A stretch of DNA of 64,000 nt from Bacteroidales bacterium (GCA_017522105.1 JAFXAA010000010.1:22978-86977), one strand, 5' to 3'; positions 40,536 to 49,477 are shown, counted from the stretch's first letter. Notes: generated by a model from the letters alone, not told the origin. Translations and numbers: made by a program.

Positions 40536-41275
40536 ATCCGTTCAATGGTGTTTTGCTGGCACCAGCCTGTGGCGCCGTCGGCGATGCTTGTCTTGTACCA
40601 GCCGGTGAGGCTGTCGAGGATTTTGACTTTGGTGCCTTCGTGGAGTATCATCTTGTCTATGCTTTTGTTGTCGGGAGACGCCTTGAGGGTGACGGACTGG
40701 TCGGTGACGATGGCGAAGGAGTGTGAGTTGTAGGTGTGTGTTGAGCTGATGAGGAGGGCTGTGGCAAGTGCGAGGAGGGCGAGTGAGAGTGCGGTGGTGG
40801 CGAGTCCGGCTTTGCGAAGACTTGTGTTGCGTCCAGCCCGGAGTAGGAAGAATCCTGTGGCTGCCGCTGCCAGCAGGATGAGCCATACGATGCGCCATGC
40901 GGCGGGCGTGACGGATGTTGTGAGGCTCTGCCACCAGCGGACGATGAAGAGCTGGGGTAGGGTGGTGATGCGGTCAACGGTGTGTGCATTGGCGAGTGCG
41001 AGGTTTTCTTTGGCATCGCTCATGCCTGGTTTGAGGCGCAGGGCGCGCTCGTAGTTGAGGATGGCGCGTCCGGTTTCGCCAAGGCGGTAGTAGGTGTTGC
41101 CGAGGTTGTAATAGAGGTCGGCGGAGGAAAGGCCGGAGTCCAGTGCGGCTTCGTAGGCAAGGGCTGCCGCGGTGTAGTCACCCATGCGGTACAGGTCGTC
41201 TCCGCTTTGCGCAGAGGCTGTCGAAAGGCGGAGGATGATAGCGGCGCTGACGGCTATGATTGTCTTCAGGTTCAT
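40532..41275 (-). CDS. batE: BatE: TPR and SH3-like membrane protein
   Basis: The 247-residue protein starts with a signal segment, has two TPR-like repeats (YRMGDYTAAALAYEAAL and LYYNLGNTYYRLGETGRA), two membrane helices (VWLILLAAAATGFFLL and ALSLALLALATALLI) and a C-terminal SH3-like domain (DQSVTLKASPDNKSIDKMIL). This order is the BatE pattern at the end of Bacteroidetes Bat operons linked to aerotolerance. It follows batD with a 24-base gap. Confidence 0.88.
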   Translation of the reverse strand: MNLKTIIAVSAAIILRLSTASAQSGDDLYRMGDYTAAALAYEAALDSGLSSADLYYNLGNTYYRLGETGRAILNYERALRLKPGMSDAKENLALANAHTVDRITTLPQLFIVRWWQSLTTSVTPAAWRIVWLILLAAAATGFFLLRAGRNTSLRKAGLATTALSLALLALATALLISSTHTYNSHSFAIVTDQSVTLKASPDNKSIDKMILHEGTKVKILDSLTGWYKTSIADGATGWCQQNTIERI

Positions 41276-41299
41276 TTTATGGTTGTCGTTAGGTGGTGG

Positions 41300-43126
41300 T
41301 TAAATGCTTGCAATCATGGTGAGTGCTTCGTCGAATATGCGCTGTTTTTGTGCTTCGGGGTCGATGGGTGCGAAGCGAGCCATGTCCACGTCCTGCAGCA
41401 CTTGCATGATGCGCTGCTGCTGTTCGTCGGGCACTTGTTTTTCGGCGAGGCATGCGCTGACGGTGTCGCGGTTGAGGTTGGCGAGCGGTATGTTGTATTT
41501 GTCGGCGAGGCAACCCCAGATGGCTTTGTAGATTTCTTCGTAGAAGCGTGTGGTGTCGCCGGCGCCGAGGAGTGCGGCGGCTTTCTTGAGGCGGCGGCGT
41601 GCCATACGTGTGGCGCGTTTCATGCGCATGCCTGCCACGTCTTGTTCGGCTGTCGCGGCACGACGGCTTAGTATTATGGCGGCGGACATGGCGATGAGGA
41701 TCAGGGCAGCAATGGTGTAGAACGCCCAGCCGGGGTTGTCACTCTGTTTGGTTTTGTGGAGACGGCCTAAGGGATGGATGTAGTTGATGTCGCTGTTGAG
41801 CAGTTTCACGTCGTCCTTGGATGATGCTGTCGCCATGCTGCTGGCGTCGCCTTTCTCAACGCGCAGTCTCTGCTCGGGTATGTTTTTGGTGATGTACTGA
41901 CCGGTGGCGGGGTCGAAGTATATGAAGCTGAATGCCGGTATGGTGTAGTCGCCCTTGCTGCGCGGGATGAGCACCCACTCGTAAGTACGGCTTCCGCTGA
42001 CGCCGTCGGGCCCTTTCTTGATGTTGTCGTCAATCTGAGGGTCGTAGACCTCGAAGGCTGCCGGGAAGTCGGGCGAAGGGGCGTCGATGAGCATGAGGTT
42101 GCCGCGTCCGGTGACGGTGATTTTGTAGGAGATGGCTTCGTTGGCTTTCACAGAGGTGTTGACCAACCCGCCTTTGGCGTCGAAGCTTCCGACGGCACCG
42201 CAGAAACCCTGTGGGGCTGGCGGAAGCGGCCGCACGTTGACGCTGAGCCTGTTGGTGCTGAGAGGCCGTTCGACAGCCTGCCTGGTGTTGAAGAAGGGGT
42301 CGTCGAAGAGATCCCAGATGCTGCCTGTGCGGCGCCGTTGCTGCTGCACCATGGCCAGCACGTTGAGATCCAGGGGGTCTATGGTCAGCTTGCCGTTTTC
42401 TTGCGCGAACAGTGCTCCGCGCCTGATTTCGGCCACCTGGTAGCGTCGTCCGTCCACAGTCTCTTCGTATTGCCGTATCTGTTGACCCACGCTGAGGTCT
42501 TCGGCCCAGAAACCTCGGTTGCCAGGCAGCTTGTCTATGGCGAACTGACTGATGGGTATCTGGGTGTAAATCTTGTAGGTTATGATTATCTGCTCGCCTT
42601 GGTAGGGGTTGCTTTTGCTGATGGAGGCGCGTGCGAAGAGTGTCTTTTCGTCAATCTCCGTGACCGGTTGTGGCTGCTGTGCCCAGGGGTCGTAGGCCTG
42701 TCGCTGCTGAGCCTGCTGCTGACGCTGCTGCTGTTGTGCAGCGCTCATTTTTTCCACCCTCACCGTGAAGCCCTTTGAGCTTATTTTCTTGCCGTCGACG
42801 GTGCATGAGGCTGCGCCAACGCTGAAGGTGCCTTCCATGTCGGCCTTGAGGTTGTAGGAGAAGGAGGTGCTCACCGAGCGCGACATCTGTCCGTTGACGA
42901 AGCTCATGCTTGTCTGCGACGATGTGTGCGGTCCCGAGATGAGGCTGAACCCCTTGAAGGTAGGGCCGCGGAAGTCTTTGGCCTGGTCGTTGACGCTGAA
43001 GCGCACTGTGAAGTTGTCGCCCACGTATACTTGTTCCGGTGCCTGTACGGTGATTTCCTGCGCCATACCCGCTGCCATTGTCAGCAGGCAGACGATGAGT
43101 GCTGTTATGTGTTTTGTGCTTTTCAT
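41300..43126 (-). CDS. batD: BatD: aerotolerance operon protein
   Basis: The 608-residue protein has a signal peptide (ALIVCLLTMAAGMAQ), a large periplasmic part with Ig-like beta domains (EITVQAPEQVYVGDNFTVRFS; PSDFPAAFEVYDPQIDDNI-like region near residue 340), one membrane helix (WAFYTIAALILIAMSAAIIL) and a cytoplasmic tail with ARRRLKKAAALLGAGDTTRFYEEIYKAIW. A glutamine-rich stretch lies near residue 130. It follows the batB-batC fusion by 10 bases. Confidence 0.92.
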   Translation of the reverse strand: MKSTKHITALIVCLLTMAAGMAQEITVQAPEQVYVGDNFTVRFSVNDQAKDFRGPTFKGFSLISGPHTSSQTSMSFVNGQMSRSVSTSFSYNLKADMEGTFSVGAASCTVDGKKISSKGFTVRVEKMSAAQQQQRQQQAQQRQAYDPWAQQPQPVTEIDEKTLFARASISKSNPYQGEQIIITYKIYTQIPISQFAIDKLPGNRGFWAEDLSVGQQIRQYEETVDGRRYQVAEIRRGALFAQENGKLTIDPLDLNVLAMVQQQRRRTGSIWDLFDDPFFNTRQAVERPLSTNRLSVNVRPLPPAPQGFCGAVGSFDAKGGLVNTSVKANEAISYKITVTGRGNLMLIDAPSPDFPAAFEVYDPQIDDNIKKGPDGVSGSRTYEWVLIPRSKGDYTIPAFSFIYFDPATGQYITKNIPEQRLRVEKGDASSMATASSKDDVKLLNSDINYIHPLGRLHKTKQSDNPGWAFYTIAALILIAMSAAIILSRRAATAEQDVAGMRMKRATRMARRRLKKAAALLGAGDTTRFYEEIYKAIWGCLADKYNIPLANLNRDTVSACLAEKQVPDEQQQRIMQVLQDVDMARFAPIDPEAQKQRIFDEALTMIASI

Positions 43127-43136
43127 CTTTTTCGTT

Positions 43137-44960
43137 CTACCAGTCTTTGTCTGTGTGTCGTGCGGTGCTCACCTGTTCCTTGCGCGATTGTTCTTTGAGG
43201 GTTTGCCGCTCGTTGTTCTTCACAGCTTCGAGCATTCTTTCGGCATCCTGGCGGCGTTGTTCCTGCGGCTTGGCCTGCTTGTGTTGCTGTTGCTGCTCTT
43301 TGCCCTGCTGCTGTTGTTGGTCTTGCTGGTTGCCTTGTTGTTGCTGGTTCTGTTGCTGTTGCTGGTTCTGTTGTTGCTGGTCGCCTTGTTGCTGCTGGTT
43401 CTGTTGTTTGTCTTGGTTTTGCTGGTTGTTGTCGCCGCCTCCCTGCTGCTGTTGCTGCTGCTGTGCTTGCTGAAGCAGGCGGCGTGCATAGGCCAGGTTG
43501 TAGCGGGTGTCGTCGTTCTTCGGGTCAAGTTTCAGGGCGTCCTGGTAGGCTTTCACCGCTTGCTGGAAGTACTGCATGCCCTGCTGTTCGTTTTGTAGAC
43601 CGGCTTTCACCATGCTGTTGCCTGCCCCGTGCAGCGCTTTTGCCCGCCGGCTGTCGTCGATGTCGGGTGCTGCAAGGGCTTGGGCGTAGTGCATGGCAGC
43701 CTCGTCGAATTTCTCCTGGCGGTAGAGGCTTGACGCAAGGTTGTACTGCCCACGGAAGTCCATGCTGTCTTTCTCCAAGGCGCGGCGGTAGTTGACTTCT
43801 GCCTGGTCGTATTTCTCTGTCTTGTAGTTCCTGTTGCCTTCGCGCAGCAGTTTGCGGTTGGCCTGCGCCGATGCGTCGGCGGGCATAAGGCAAAGCAACA
43901 GCACGGCTGTACCCGTCAATCCTGCGATGTTCCACTTGCGGTTGCGTCTTTCGAAGATGAGCACTGCGGTAAGCAAGCACAGCAGGGCTGCCGCCAGAGG
44001 GTACTGGTAGCGGCTCTCGTAGGCGCTGAACACAGCTTCGCCGTATTCCTCTTTCTCCAGACCCTCGATGACCTTGGTTATGTCGCCGAGGCCGCTGCCG
44101 GCATTGCTGGCGCGCACATACACGCCGCCACCGGCGGAGGCTATGTCGCGCAGCATCTCCTCGTTGAGACGGGTCATGATTATCGAGCCGCCGCGCTCAC
44201 GCTTGTAGCTGTTCTTGCGCCCCCTCGGGTCGTACTCCGGTATGGGTGCGCCGTCGGGCAGTCCCATGCCTATGGTGCATACGCGAACCCCCTCGCGAGC
44301 GGCCTTGCGGGCGGCGCCCACGGCGTCGTCCTCGTGGTTCTCGCCGTCGCTGATGACTATTATGGCGCGTCCCTTGTTCTTCTCCCATTCCCGGTCGCTG
44401 TCGCCGTAGCCGAAGGTCTGCAAGCCTTTCTCTATGGCGTCGCCTATGGCGGTGCCTTGCGATGCTATCATGTCGCAGCTCACCTGGTCGAGGAAAAGCT
44501 TGGCGGCACCGTAGTCGTTGGTCAGCGGCATCTGTATGTAGCTTGCGCCGGCAAAGACCACCAGGCTGATGCGGTCGCCCGCCAGGGTGCTCATTATGTT
44601 GGTCACCACGCGTTTGCTGCGCTCCAGTCGGTTGGGTTGTATGTCCTCGGCCATCATGCTGTTGGACACGTCGAGGCATATAGCCACGTCGCTGCCGGCA
44701 CGTTTGCCTTTCTCAATTTTGGTGCCCATCTGTGGGTTGGCCATCGCCACCACCAGCAGGGCGAAACCGGTCAGCGTGAGCACCACCTTTGCTTTCGGGC
44801 GCCAGCCCGAGCGGTCGGGTATCAAGCGGCCGAACATCTGCCTGTCGGCCCAGGATTCCAGCTTGCGCCGGTTTCGCCACTCGGCGTAGCCCCACAGCAA
44901 GCCACACGCCGCCACCACAAGTAGCAGCCATAGATACTCTATATGTTCAAAGTGAATCAT
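43137..44960 (-). CDS. batB: BatB-BatC fusion: VWA domain, TPR, poly-Gln/Asn tail
   Basis: The 607-residue protein joins two genes that are normally separate. Residues 1-340 are BatB: two N-terminal membrane helices, a VWA domain with the MIDAS motif CLDVSNSMMAEDIQPNRLERSK, IVISDGENHEDDA and a third helix. From about 345, after an AAD/SAQA junction (MPADASAQANRKLLREGNRNY), comes BatC: TPR repeats (YDQAEVNYRRALEKDSMDFRGQYNLASSLY) and a long tract of Gln/Asn (about 85 residues) before the charged tail. No stop or frameshift separates them. Confidence 0.92.
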   Translation of the reverse strand: MIHFEHIEYLWLLLVVAACGLLWGYAEWRNRRKLESWADRQMFGRLIPDRSGWRPKAKVVLTLTGFALLVVAMANPQMGTKIEKGKRAGSDVAICLDVSNSMMAEDIQPNRLERSKRVVTNIMSTLAGDRISLVVFAGASYIQMPLTNDYGAAKLFLDQVSCDMIASQGTAIGDAIEKGLQTFGYGDSDREWEKNKGRAIIVISDGENHEDDAVGAARKAAREGVRVCTIGMGLPDGAPIPEYDPRGRKNSYKRERGGSIIMTRLNEEMLRDIASAGGGVYVRASNAGSGLGDITKVIEGLEKEEYGEAVFSAYESRYQYPLAAALLCLLTAVLIFERRNRKWNIAGLTGTAVLLLCLMPADASAQANRKLLREGNRNYKTEKYDQAEVNYRRALEKDSMDFRGQYNLASSLYRQEKFDEAAMHYAQALAAPDIDDSRRAKALHGAGNSMVKAGLQNEQQGMQYFQQAVKAYQDALKLDPKNDDTRYNLAYARRLLQQAQQQQQQQGGGDNNQQNQDKQQNQQQQGDQQQQNQQQQQNQQQQGNQQDQQQQQGKEQQQQHKQAKPQEQRRQDAERMLEAVKNNERQTLKEQSRKEQVSTARHTDKDW

Positions 44961-44964
44961 CTTA

Positions 44965-44999
44965 ACTTCTGACTCTTAACGCGTAACTCATAATTTATT
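44965..44999. repeat. Heptamer tract between batA and batB
   Basis: ACTTCTG, ACTCTTA, ACGCGTA, ACTCATA, ATTTATT in phase, filling the short intergenic space and the end of batA. Confidence 0.5.
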
Positions 45000-45990
45000 A
45001 CATTCTCATCCACCCCCACCGCAGCAGCACCGCCAGCAGCAGTGCCCAGAAAGCCATCCAGAGCCACAGCCCTTGCTCGTCTTTGGTCTGTGCATACTGC
45101 GTAACGTCTATCTTGCTCTTCTCCATGTCGTCAATCTGCGCGAATATTTCTTCCAGGGCCTTCTTGTCCGTGGCGCGGAAGTATCGTCCGTCGTTGGTCG
45201 AGGCCGCCATCTGCTGCATCAGCGCCTCGTCTATCTCCACGTCCACGTTCTGGTAGTGCACCCGTCCGAACTGGTCGCGGAAAGGGTAGGGGGCTTTTCC
45301 CAGTGTGCCGACGCCGATGGTGTAGAGGCGTATGCCGTACATGGCTGCTATCTCCGCCGCGCTCTGCGGGTCCACGCTCCCCTGGTTGTTGACGCCGTCC
45401 GTGAGCAGTATGATGACCTTGCTCTTGGCTTCGCTGTCCTTGATGCGGTTGATGGCCGTCGCCAAGCCGTCGCCCAAAGCAGTGCCGTCGCGCACTATGC
45501 CGCTCTTCACTTCGCCCAGCTGCTTGAGGAGCACGTGGTGGTCCACTGTCAGCGGAACCTGCGTGAAAGCCTCGCCGGCAAAGACCACCAAGCCCATGCG
45601 GTCGCTCTTTCGCCCATCGATGAAGTCGGCGGCCACTTTCTTGGCGGCTTCCAGGCGGTTGGGCCTGAAGTCTTCGGCCAGCATGCTGCCGCTGATGTCC
45701 ATGGCCATCACTATGTCTATGCCTTCCACCTTCATCTCCTGCCGGCTCAGCTTGCTCTGTGGTCTCGCCAACGCCACCACCATGGCGCCCACGGCAACGG
45801 TCAGCAGCGCGAATGGCAGCCAGCGCAGCCTCACCCTCAGCGACTTCTCCACGCCGGCGAATACCGCTATGTCCGAATGCTGCACGGCGGCTTCCTGCTT
45901 GCGGTAGCGCCAGATGTACCATGCCGCCATCAGCGGCACCAGCACCAATCCCAGCAGCACCCACGGCTGTGCAAAGGTGAGGCTACTCAT
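44998..45990 (-). CDS. batA: BatA: VWA-domain membrane protein
   Basis: The 330-residue protein has two N-terminal membrane helices (PWVLLGLVLVPLMAAWYIW and LPFALLTVAVGAMVVALA), a VWA domain with MIDAS IVMAMDISGSMLAEDFRPNRLEAAK and later LLTDGVNNQGSVDPQ, and a C-terminal helix. VWA proteins of this operon assemble with MoxR. It overlaps the next upstream gene by eight bases. Confidence 0.93.
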   Translation of the reverse strand: MSSLTFAQPWVLLGLVLVPLMAAWYIWRYRKQEAAVQHSDIAVFAGVEKSLRVRLRWLPFALLTVAVGAMVVALARPQSKLSRQEMKVEGIDIVMAMDISGSMLAEDFRPNRLEAAKKVAADFIDGRKSDRMGLVVFAGEAFTQVPLTVDHHVLLKQLGEVKSGIVRDGTALGDGLATAINRIKDSEAKSKVIILLTDGVNNQGSVDPQSAAEIAAMYGIRLYTIGVGTLGKAPYPFRDQFGRVHYQNVDVEIDEALMQQMAASTNDGRYFRATDKKALEEIFAQIDDMEKSKIDVTQYAQTKDEQGLWLWMAFWALLLAVLLRWGWMRM

Positions 45991-46861
45991 GCTGTACCTC
46001 CTCTCCCTTTGTCTCCTCGGCGGGCTTCACTGTAGCCCACATTCCTTTGACGAACGCCACAGCCTCGTCCATCGAGCGCTCGTGCTCGTGGGCCGCAGGC
46101 TCTCCTTTGGCAAACTTCACGAGGTCGGCCGTGGTGAACAGGTCGCGCAGCGGCCCGCATTCCACGTTCCACTTACTCCCTTCCACTTCTGCAACGGTCT
46201 CGTCGCTGGTCATCTCCGTGGCGCGTATGCCGGTGGCTTCCTCGATGAAGAGGCGCACGGCATCCGTCAACCGTGTGTGGTATTCCTTTGTGCGGCCCTC
46301 CTGCCACAGCCGTTCACGGCGCAGCGCCTCCAGAGTCTGCAGTGCGCGCTCCTCGGGGGTGCGTGTGTCCACGGGTTCACTCTTGGCCAGCGCCTGCTGC
46401 ACCTCCTTGCGGTGCGTCAGCAGCCACCACAGGCCGAAAGCCAGCGCCGCCACGCCCAGGCCCAGCAGCACCCAGCGGAACACCTCCCAGAAGGTATAGG
46501 GCACCCGTTCGATGGCCGCTATGTCGCGCAGCTCGGCGGTGGCACTGTCAATCTCCACGTCGGCAACCACCAGCAGCAGCGAATCGTCGGCCCCGAGGCG
46601 TATGTAGTGCTCGCCGGGCTCGAAGCTCGTGATGACGGTTGTCTGCGTGCGTGCCGCTGTGTCGAACTCCTGGCGCAGCGCCACCACGCCGTTCTGGCTC
46701 AGCATGTCTGCGGATGGGTATTTGAACGCATTGCGTATGGTGAGCGTCGTCTGGTCGCCCAGGGCTATGGTGTCAGCCCCGAGGGTGGCCACGGCCTGCC
46801 CTTTGGCTTCAGCACACAGGCACATAAGCCACACCAACCCTATATATTTGAGACTTCGCAT
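45983..46861 (-). CDS. Bat operon membrane protein, function unknown
   Basis: The 292-residue protein has a signal peptide (YIGLVWLMCLCAEAKG), a beta-rich periplasmic region (TLGADTIALGDQTTLTIRN), a membrane helix (FRWVLLGLGVAALAFGLWWLL) and a cytoplasmic helical tail (TPEERALQTLEALRRERLWQEGR). Its position between DUF58 and batA is the usual place of a DUF4381-like gene. An in-frame heptamer tract (46158-46192) writes GSKWNVECG in the tail. Start placed at 46861; an upstream in-frame ATG at 46894 lies in repeat-like sequence. Confidence 0.75.
   Translation of the reverse strand: MRSLKYIGLVWLMCLCAEAKGQAVATLGADTIALGDQTTLTIRNAFKYPSADMLSQNGVVALRQEFDTAARTQTTVITSFEPGEHYIRLGADDSLLLVVADVEIDSATAELRDIAAIERVPYTFWEVFRWVLLGLGVAALAFGLWWLLTHRKEVQQALAKSEPVDTRTPEERALQTLEALRRERLWQEGRTKEYHTRLTDAVRLFIEEATGIRATEMTSDETVAEVEGSKWNVECGPLRDLFTTADLVKFAKGEPAAHEHERSMDEAVAFVKGMWATVKPAEETKGEEVQHE
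46158..46192. repeat. Heptamer tract inside Bat-linked gene
   Basis: CATTCCA, CGTTCCA, CTTACTC, CCTTCCA, CTTCTGC in phase; in frame in the 45983-46861 gene. Confidence 0.5.
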
Positions 46862-46894
46862 TTGTCCTGATTTCTTAACTTCTTGACTTCTCAA

Positions 46895-47758
46895 TTAACT
46901 TCTTTTCTTCAACAGCGCCTGTAGCGGTTTCACAAAATCCTCGCCTGTGTGCAGCGTGGCGTAGTCTATGCCGTAGCGGCGCATGGTGCGCTCCATCTGC
47001 GCGGCCTGCTGTGCTGCGCGGGCGTCGACCACGCGGCGCACCGCCGCGCTGCCGGTGTCCACCCACAGCGTCTCCGTGCTTTCTGGGTCGTAGAGCTTCA
47101 CGAGGCCGAGGTCCGACAGATGCTCCTCGCGTCGGTCCACGAGGCGCAGCGCCACGATGTCGTGCTTGCCGGCGGCAATCTTCAGGGCCTCCTCGTAGCC
47201 TCGGTCGTAGAAGTCGCTCAGCAGGAATGCCGTGCAGCGACGCTTGATGATGTTGCTGAAGTGCCCCAGCGCCAGCGCTATGTCGGTGCCGTTGCTCTCC
47301 GGGCGGAACGTGATGAGCTCGCGTATTATGCGCAGTATGTGCTGGCGCCCCTTCTTGGGCGGTATGAACTTCTCTATGCGGTCGCTGAATAGCAGCACAC
47401 CCACCTTGTCGTTGTTGGCAATGGCGCTGAAGGCCAGCGTGGCCGCCACTTCCGCCGCCAGCTCTTCCTTGAACTGGCCTTGGGTGCCGAATCGCCCCGA
47501 GCCGCTCACGTCAACCAGCAGCATCACCGTCAGTTCGCGCTCCTCCTCGAAAATCTTGACATATGGATGCGCCAGGCGCGCGGTGACGTTCCAGTCTATG
47601 TTGCGCACGTCGTCGCCATACTGGTACTCGCGCACCTCGCTGAAAGCCATGCCGCGCCCCTTGAAGGCCGAGTGGTACTCGCCGCTGAACATCTGCTGGC
47701 TCAGCCCCCTCGCCTTGATCTCTATCTTGCGGACTTTCTTGATTATGGATTCGTCCAT
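46895..47758 (-). CDS. DUF58 protein (Bat operon)
   Basis: The 287-residue cytoplasmic protein has the DUF58 signature GEYHSAFKGRGMAFSEVREYQYGDDVRNIDWNVTAR (in two overlapping parts), and a degenerate VWA-like fold (LLVDVSGSGRFGTQG). DUF58 genes follow moxR in nearly all Bat operons. It is preceded on the minus strand by the inserted four-helix-bundle gene. Confidence 0.94.
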   Translation of the reverse strand: MDESIIKKVRKIEIKARGLSQQMFSGEYHSAFKGRGMAFSEVREYQYGDDVRNIDWNVTARLAHPYVKIFEEERELTVMLLVDVSGSGRFGTQGQFKEELAAEVAATLAFSAIANNDKVGVLLFSDRIEKFIPPKKGRQHILRIIRELITFRPESNGTDIALALGHFSNIIKRRCTAFLLSDFYDRGYEEALKIAAGKHDIVALRLVDRREEHLSDLGLVKLYDPESTETLWVDTGSAAVRRVVDARAAQQAAQMERTMRRYGIDYATLHTGEDFVKPLQALLKKRS

Positions 47759-47760
47759 TG

Positions 47761-47795
47761 TTAAGTTTTAGTTTTTAGTTTTAGTTTTTAGTTAT
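47761..47795. repeat. Heptamer tract downstream of four-helix-bundle gene
   Basis: TTAAGTT, TTAGTTT, TTAGTTT, TAGTTTT, TAGTTAT in near-perfect phase; it also writes the last codons (AITKN) and stop of that gene. Confidence 0.6.
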
Positions 47796-48149
47796 GGCAT
47801 TAGAGAGGCTGTAAAACATCTTGCCTATTTCTTCAAGTTCGTAGAATATGGGTTCAATATCTTCATCTGTCAGATACTCAAAGTCCCGTGCCAATAGTAA
47901 TTGTGTTTGGAGTTCGGCTCTCGAACCTTGGGCATAGCTGATAAACTGGGCAAATTCCTGTCGACCTTTCCGTTGCTGGCCTTCTGCGATGTTTGATGGA
48001 ATCGATACCGCACAACGGTGTATCTGGTCAGAGAGGGCGTAGCGTTCTTCCGGAGGGAATTTTCTGGCGAGAATATAAACCTCCCTGGCAACTCGCATTG
48101 CTTTCTGCCAAACCTGCAGGTCTTTGAAATCACGTGAAGGGAAGCCCAT
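47781..48149 (-). CDS. Four-helix bundle protein (S23 rRNA-IVS type)
   Basis: The 122-residue protein matches the four-helix-bundle family first known from intervening sequences in 23S rRNA genes: FKDLQVWQKAMRVAREVYIL, RYALSDQIHRCAVSIPSNIAEGQQRKGRQEFAQFISYAQGS (in parts) and a C-terminal helix EELGKMFYSLSNAI-like. No enzymatic motif. It is inserted between moxR and DUF58, a junction where other Bat operons have no such gene, and is AT-richer than its neighbours. Heptamer tracts with oppositely oriented words border it. Confidence 0.9.
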   Translation of the reverse strand: MGFPSRDFKDLQVWQKAMRVAREVYILARKFPPEERYALSDQIHRCAVSIPSNIAEGQQRKGRQEFAQFISYAQGSRAELQTQLLLARDFEYLTDEDIEPIFYELEEIGKMFYSLSNAITKN

Positions 48150-48151
48150 AC

Positions 48152-48179
48152 AACTAAAAACTTAAACTTATAACTTAAA
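48152..48179. repeat. Heptamer tract upstream of four-helix-bundle gene
   Basis: AACTAAA, AACTTAA, ACTTATA, ACTTAAA in phase; reverse-complement type of the 47761 tract. Confidence 0.6.
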
Positions 48180-48183
48180 CTGA

Positions 48184-49188
48184 TCAAGGCACGTCAACCC
48201 TGTTCAGCACCTCGCCCACCACCTCTTCGCTGGTGACGTTCTCGGCCTCGGCCTCGTAGGTCAGGCCCACGCGGTGGCGCAGCACATCCATGGCCACGGC
48301 GCGCACATCCTCGGGTATCACGTAGCCGCGGCGTTTCATGAAGGCGTAGGCCTTGGCGGCCGCCGCCAGGCTGATGCTGCCGCGCGGCGACGCACCGTAG
48401 CTGACGAGCCCCTTGAGCTTCTCAAGCCCGTACTGCTCGGGGTAGCGTGTGGCGAACACTATGTCGGTGATGTAGTTCTCTATCTTCTCGTCCATGTACA
48501 CCTCGCGCACCACCTCGCGGGCCTTCATGATGTCCGCCGGTGTCAGTATCGCCCTCCCGCCATCCGTCTTCCGCTCGCCGCTGTCGTTCACCTGCTGGTG
48601 CAGTATGCGGCGCTCCTCGTCGCGCGACGGGTAGCCGATGACCACCTTCAGCATGAAACGGTCCACCTGGGCCTCAGGCAGGGGGTAGGTGCCCTCCTGC
48701 TCGATGGGGTTCTGCGTGGCAAGCACCAGGAACGGTTCCTCCAGCGCGTAGGTCTGCTCCCCGATGGTCACCTGGCGCTCCTGCATGGCCTCCAGCAGCG
48801 CGCTCTGCACCTTGGCGGGGGCGCGGTTGATCTCGTCGGCCAGTATGAAGTGGCTGAAAATGGGGCCCTTCTTCACCTGGAAGCTCTCGTTCTTCTGGCT
48901 GTAGATGAGTGTGCCTATGAGGTCGGCAGGCAGCAGGTCGGGCGTGAACTGTATGCGACTGAACTTCGCGTCAACAGCCTTGGCCAGCGTCGTGATGGTC
49001 AGTGTCTTGGCCAGGCCGGGTACACCTTCCAGCAGCACATGGCCGTTGCTCAGCAGTCCTATGATGAGGCTCTCCACCATGTGTTTCTGCCCCACAATCT
49101 GCTTGCCCACTTCGGTCTGCAGCATGTCCACAAAGGCGCTCTCGCGCCCGATGCGCTCGTTAAGTTCTTGAATGTTTACTGATTCCAT
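48184..49188 (-). CDS. MoxR ATPase of the Bat operon
   Basis: The 334-residue AAA ATPase has Walker A HVLLEGVPGLAKTLTITTL, Walker B ILADEINRAPAKVQSALLEAM, ATQNPIEQEGTYPLPEAQVDRF and the C-terminal YGASPRGSISLAAAAKAYAF. It is the first gene of the operon down to 36625. An in-frame heptamer tract (48550-48584) writes SGERKTDGG, an insertion compared with typical members, in the loop before ADIMKAREVVREVYMD. No clear TAnnTTTG box was seen upstream. Confidence 0.94.
   Translation of the reverse strand: MESVNIQELNERIGRESAFVDMLQTEVGKQIVGQKHMVESLIIGLLSNGHVLLEGVPGLAKTLTITTLAKAVDAKFSRIQFTPDLLPADLIGTLIYSQKNESFQVKKGPIFSHFILADEINRAPAKVQSALLEAMQERQVTIGEQTYALEEPFLVLATQNPIEQEGTYPLPEAQVDRFMLKVVIGYPSRDEERRILHQQVNDSGERKTDGGRAILTPADIMKAREVVREVYMDEKIENYITDIVFATRYPEQYGLEKLKGLVSYGASPRGSISLAAAAKAYAFMKRRGYVIPEDVRAVAMDVLRHRVGLTYEAEAENVTSEEVVGEVLNRVDVP
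48550..48584. repeat. Heptamer tract inside Bat moxR
   Basis: CGCCCTC, CCGCCAT, CCGTCTT, CCGCTCG, CCGCTGT in phase. Confidence 0.5.
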
Positions 49189-49367
49189 ATAGTGTCTCTT
49201 TTGTTGTTTCGTCGTTCTGCCCTTGTCGGCATTCTTCTGTAACTCTTTTTCCGCGCATTTATTGTATATTTAACATACTTTTTGAAATCCGACTGTGATC
49301 CGATCGATATTAGCACTCCTCCGACATCCCCCCCGTTTTTCCCCACCGCCGCCCCTGCTCCCCGACG

Positions 49368-49477
49368 GAGCCCCTACGGCATTTCTTCAGTAGTTCTTCA
49401 GTAGTTCTTCAGTGTTTGACTGAAGAACTACTGAAGAACTACTGAAGAACTACTGAAGAAATGCCGTAGGGGCTCCG
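49368..49477. repeat. 10-word 11-base palindromic element
   Basis: Exactly 10 x 11 bases: GAGCCCCTACG, GCATTTCTTCA, GTAGTTCTTCA twice, GTGTTTGACTG, AAGAACTACTG three times, AAGAAATGCCG, TAGGGGCTCCG. Same family as 27574, but with three rather than two AAGAACTACTG words on one arm and no inner GC hairpin. The remaining spacer 49189-49367 and 49478-49570 shows nothing else. Confidence 0.88.

Noticed and set aside
39195-40733. 512-residue open frame on the plus strand
   Set aside because: Shadow of the WG-repeat gene, rich in Ala/Val/Glu/Asp, no signal or motif.
49368-49477. Possible CRISPR array
   Set aside because: Repeats are 11 bases, contiguous, without spacers, and mirror-symmetric.
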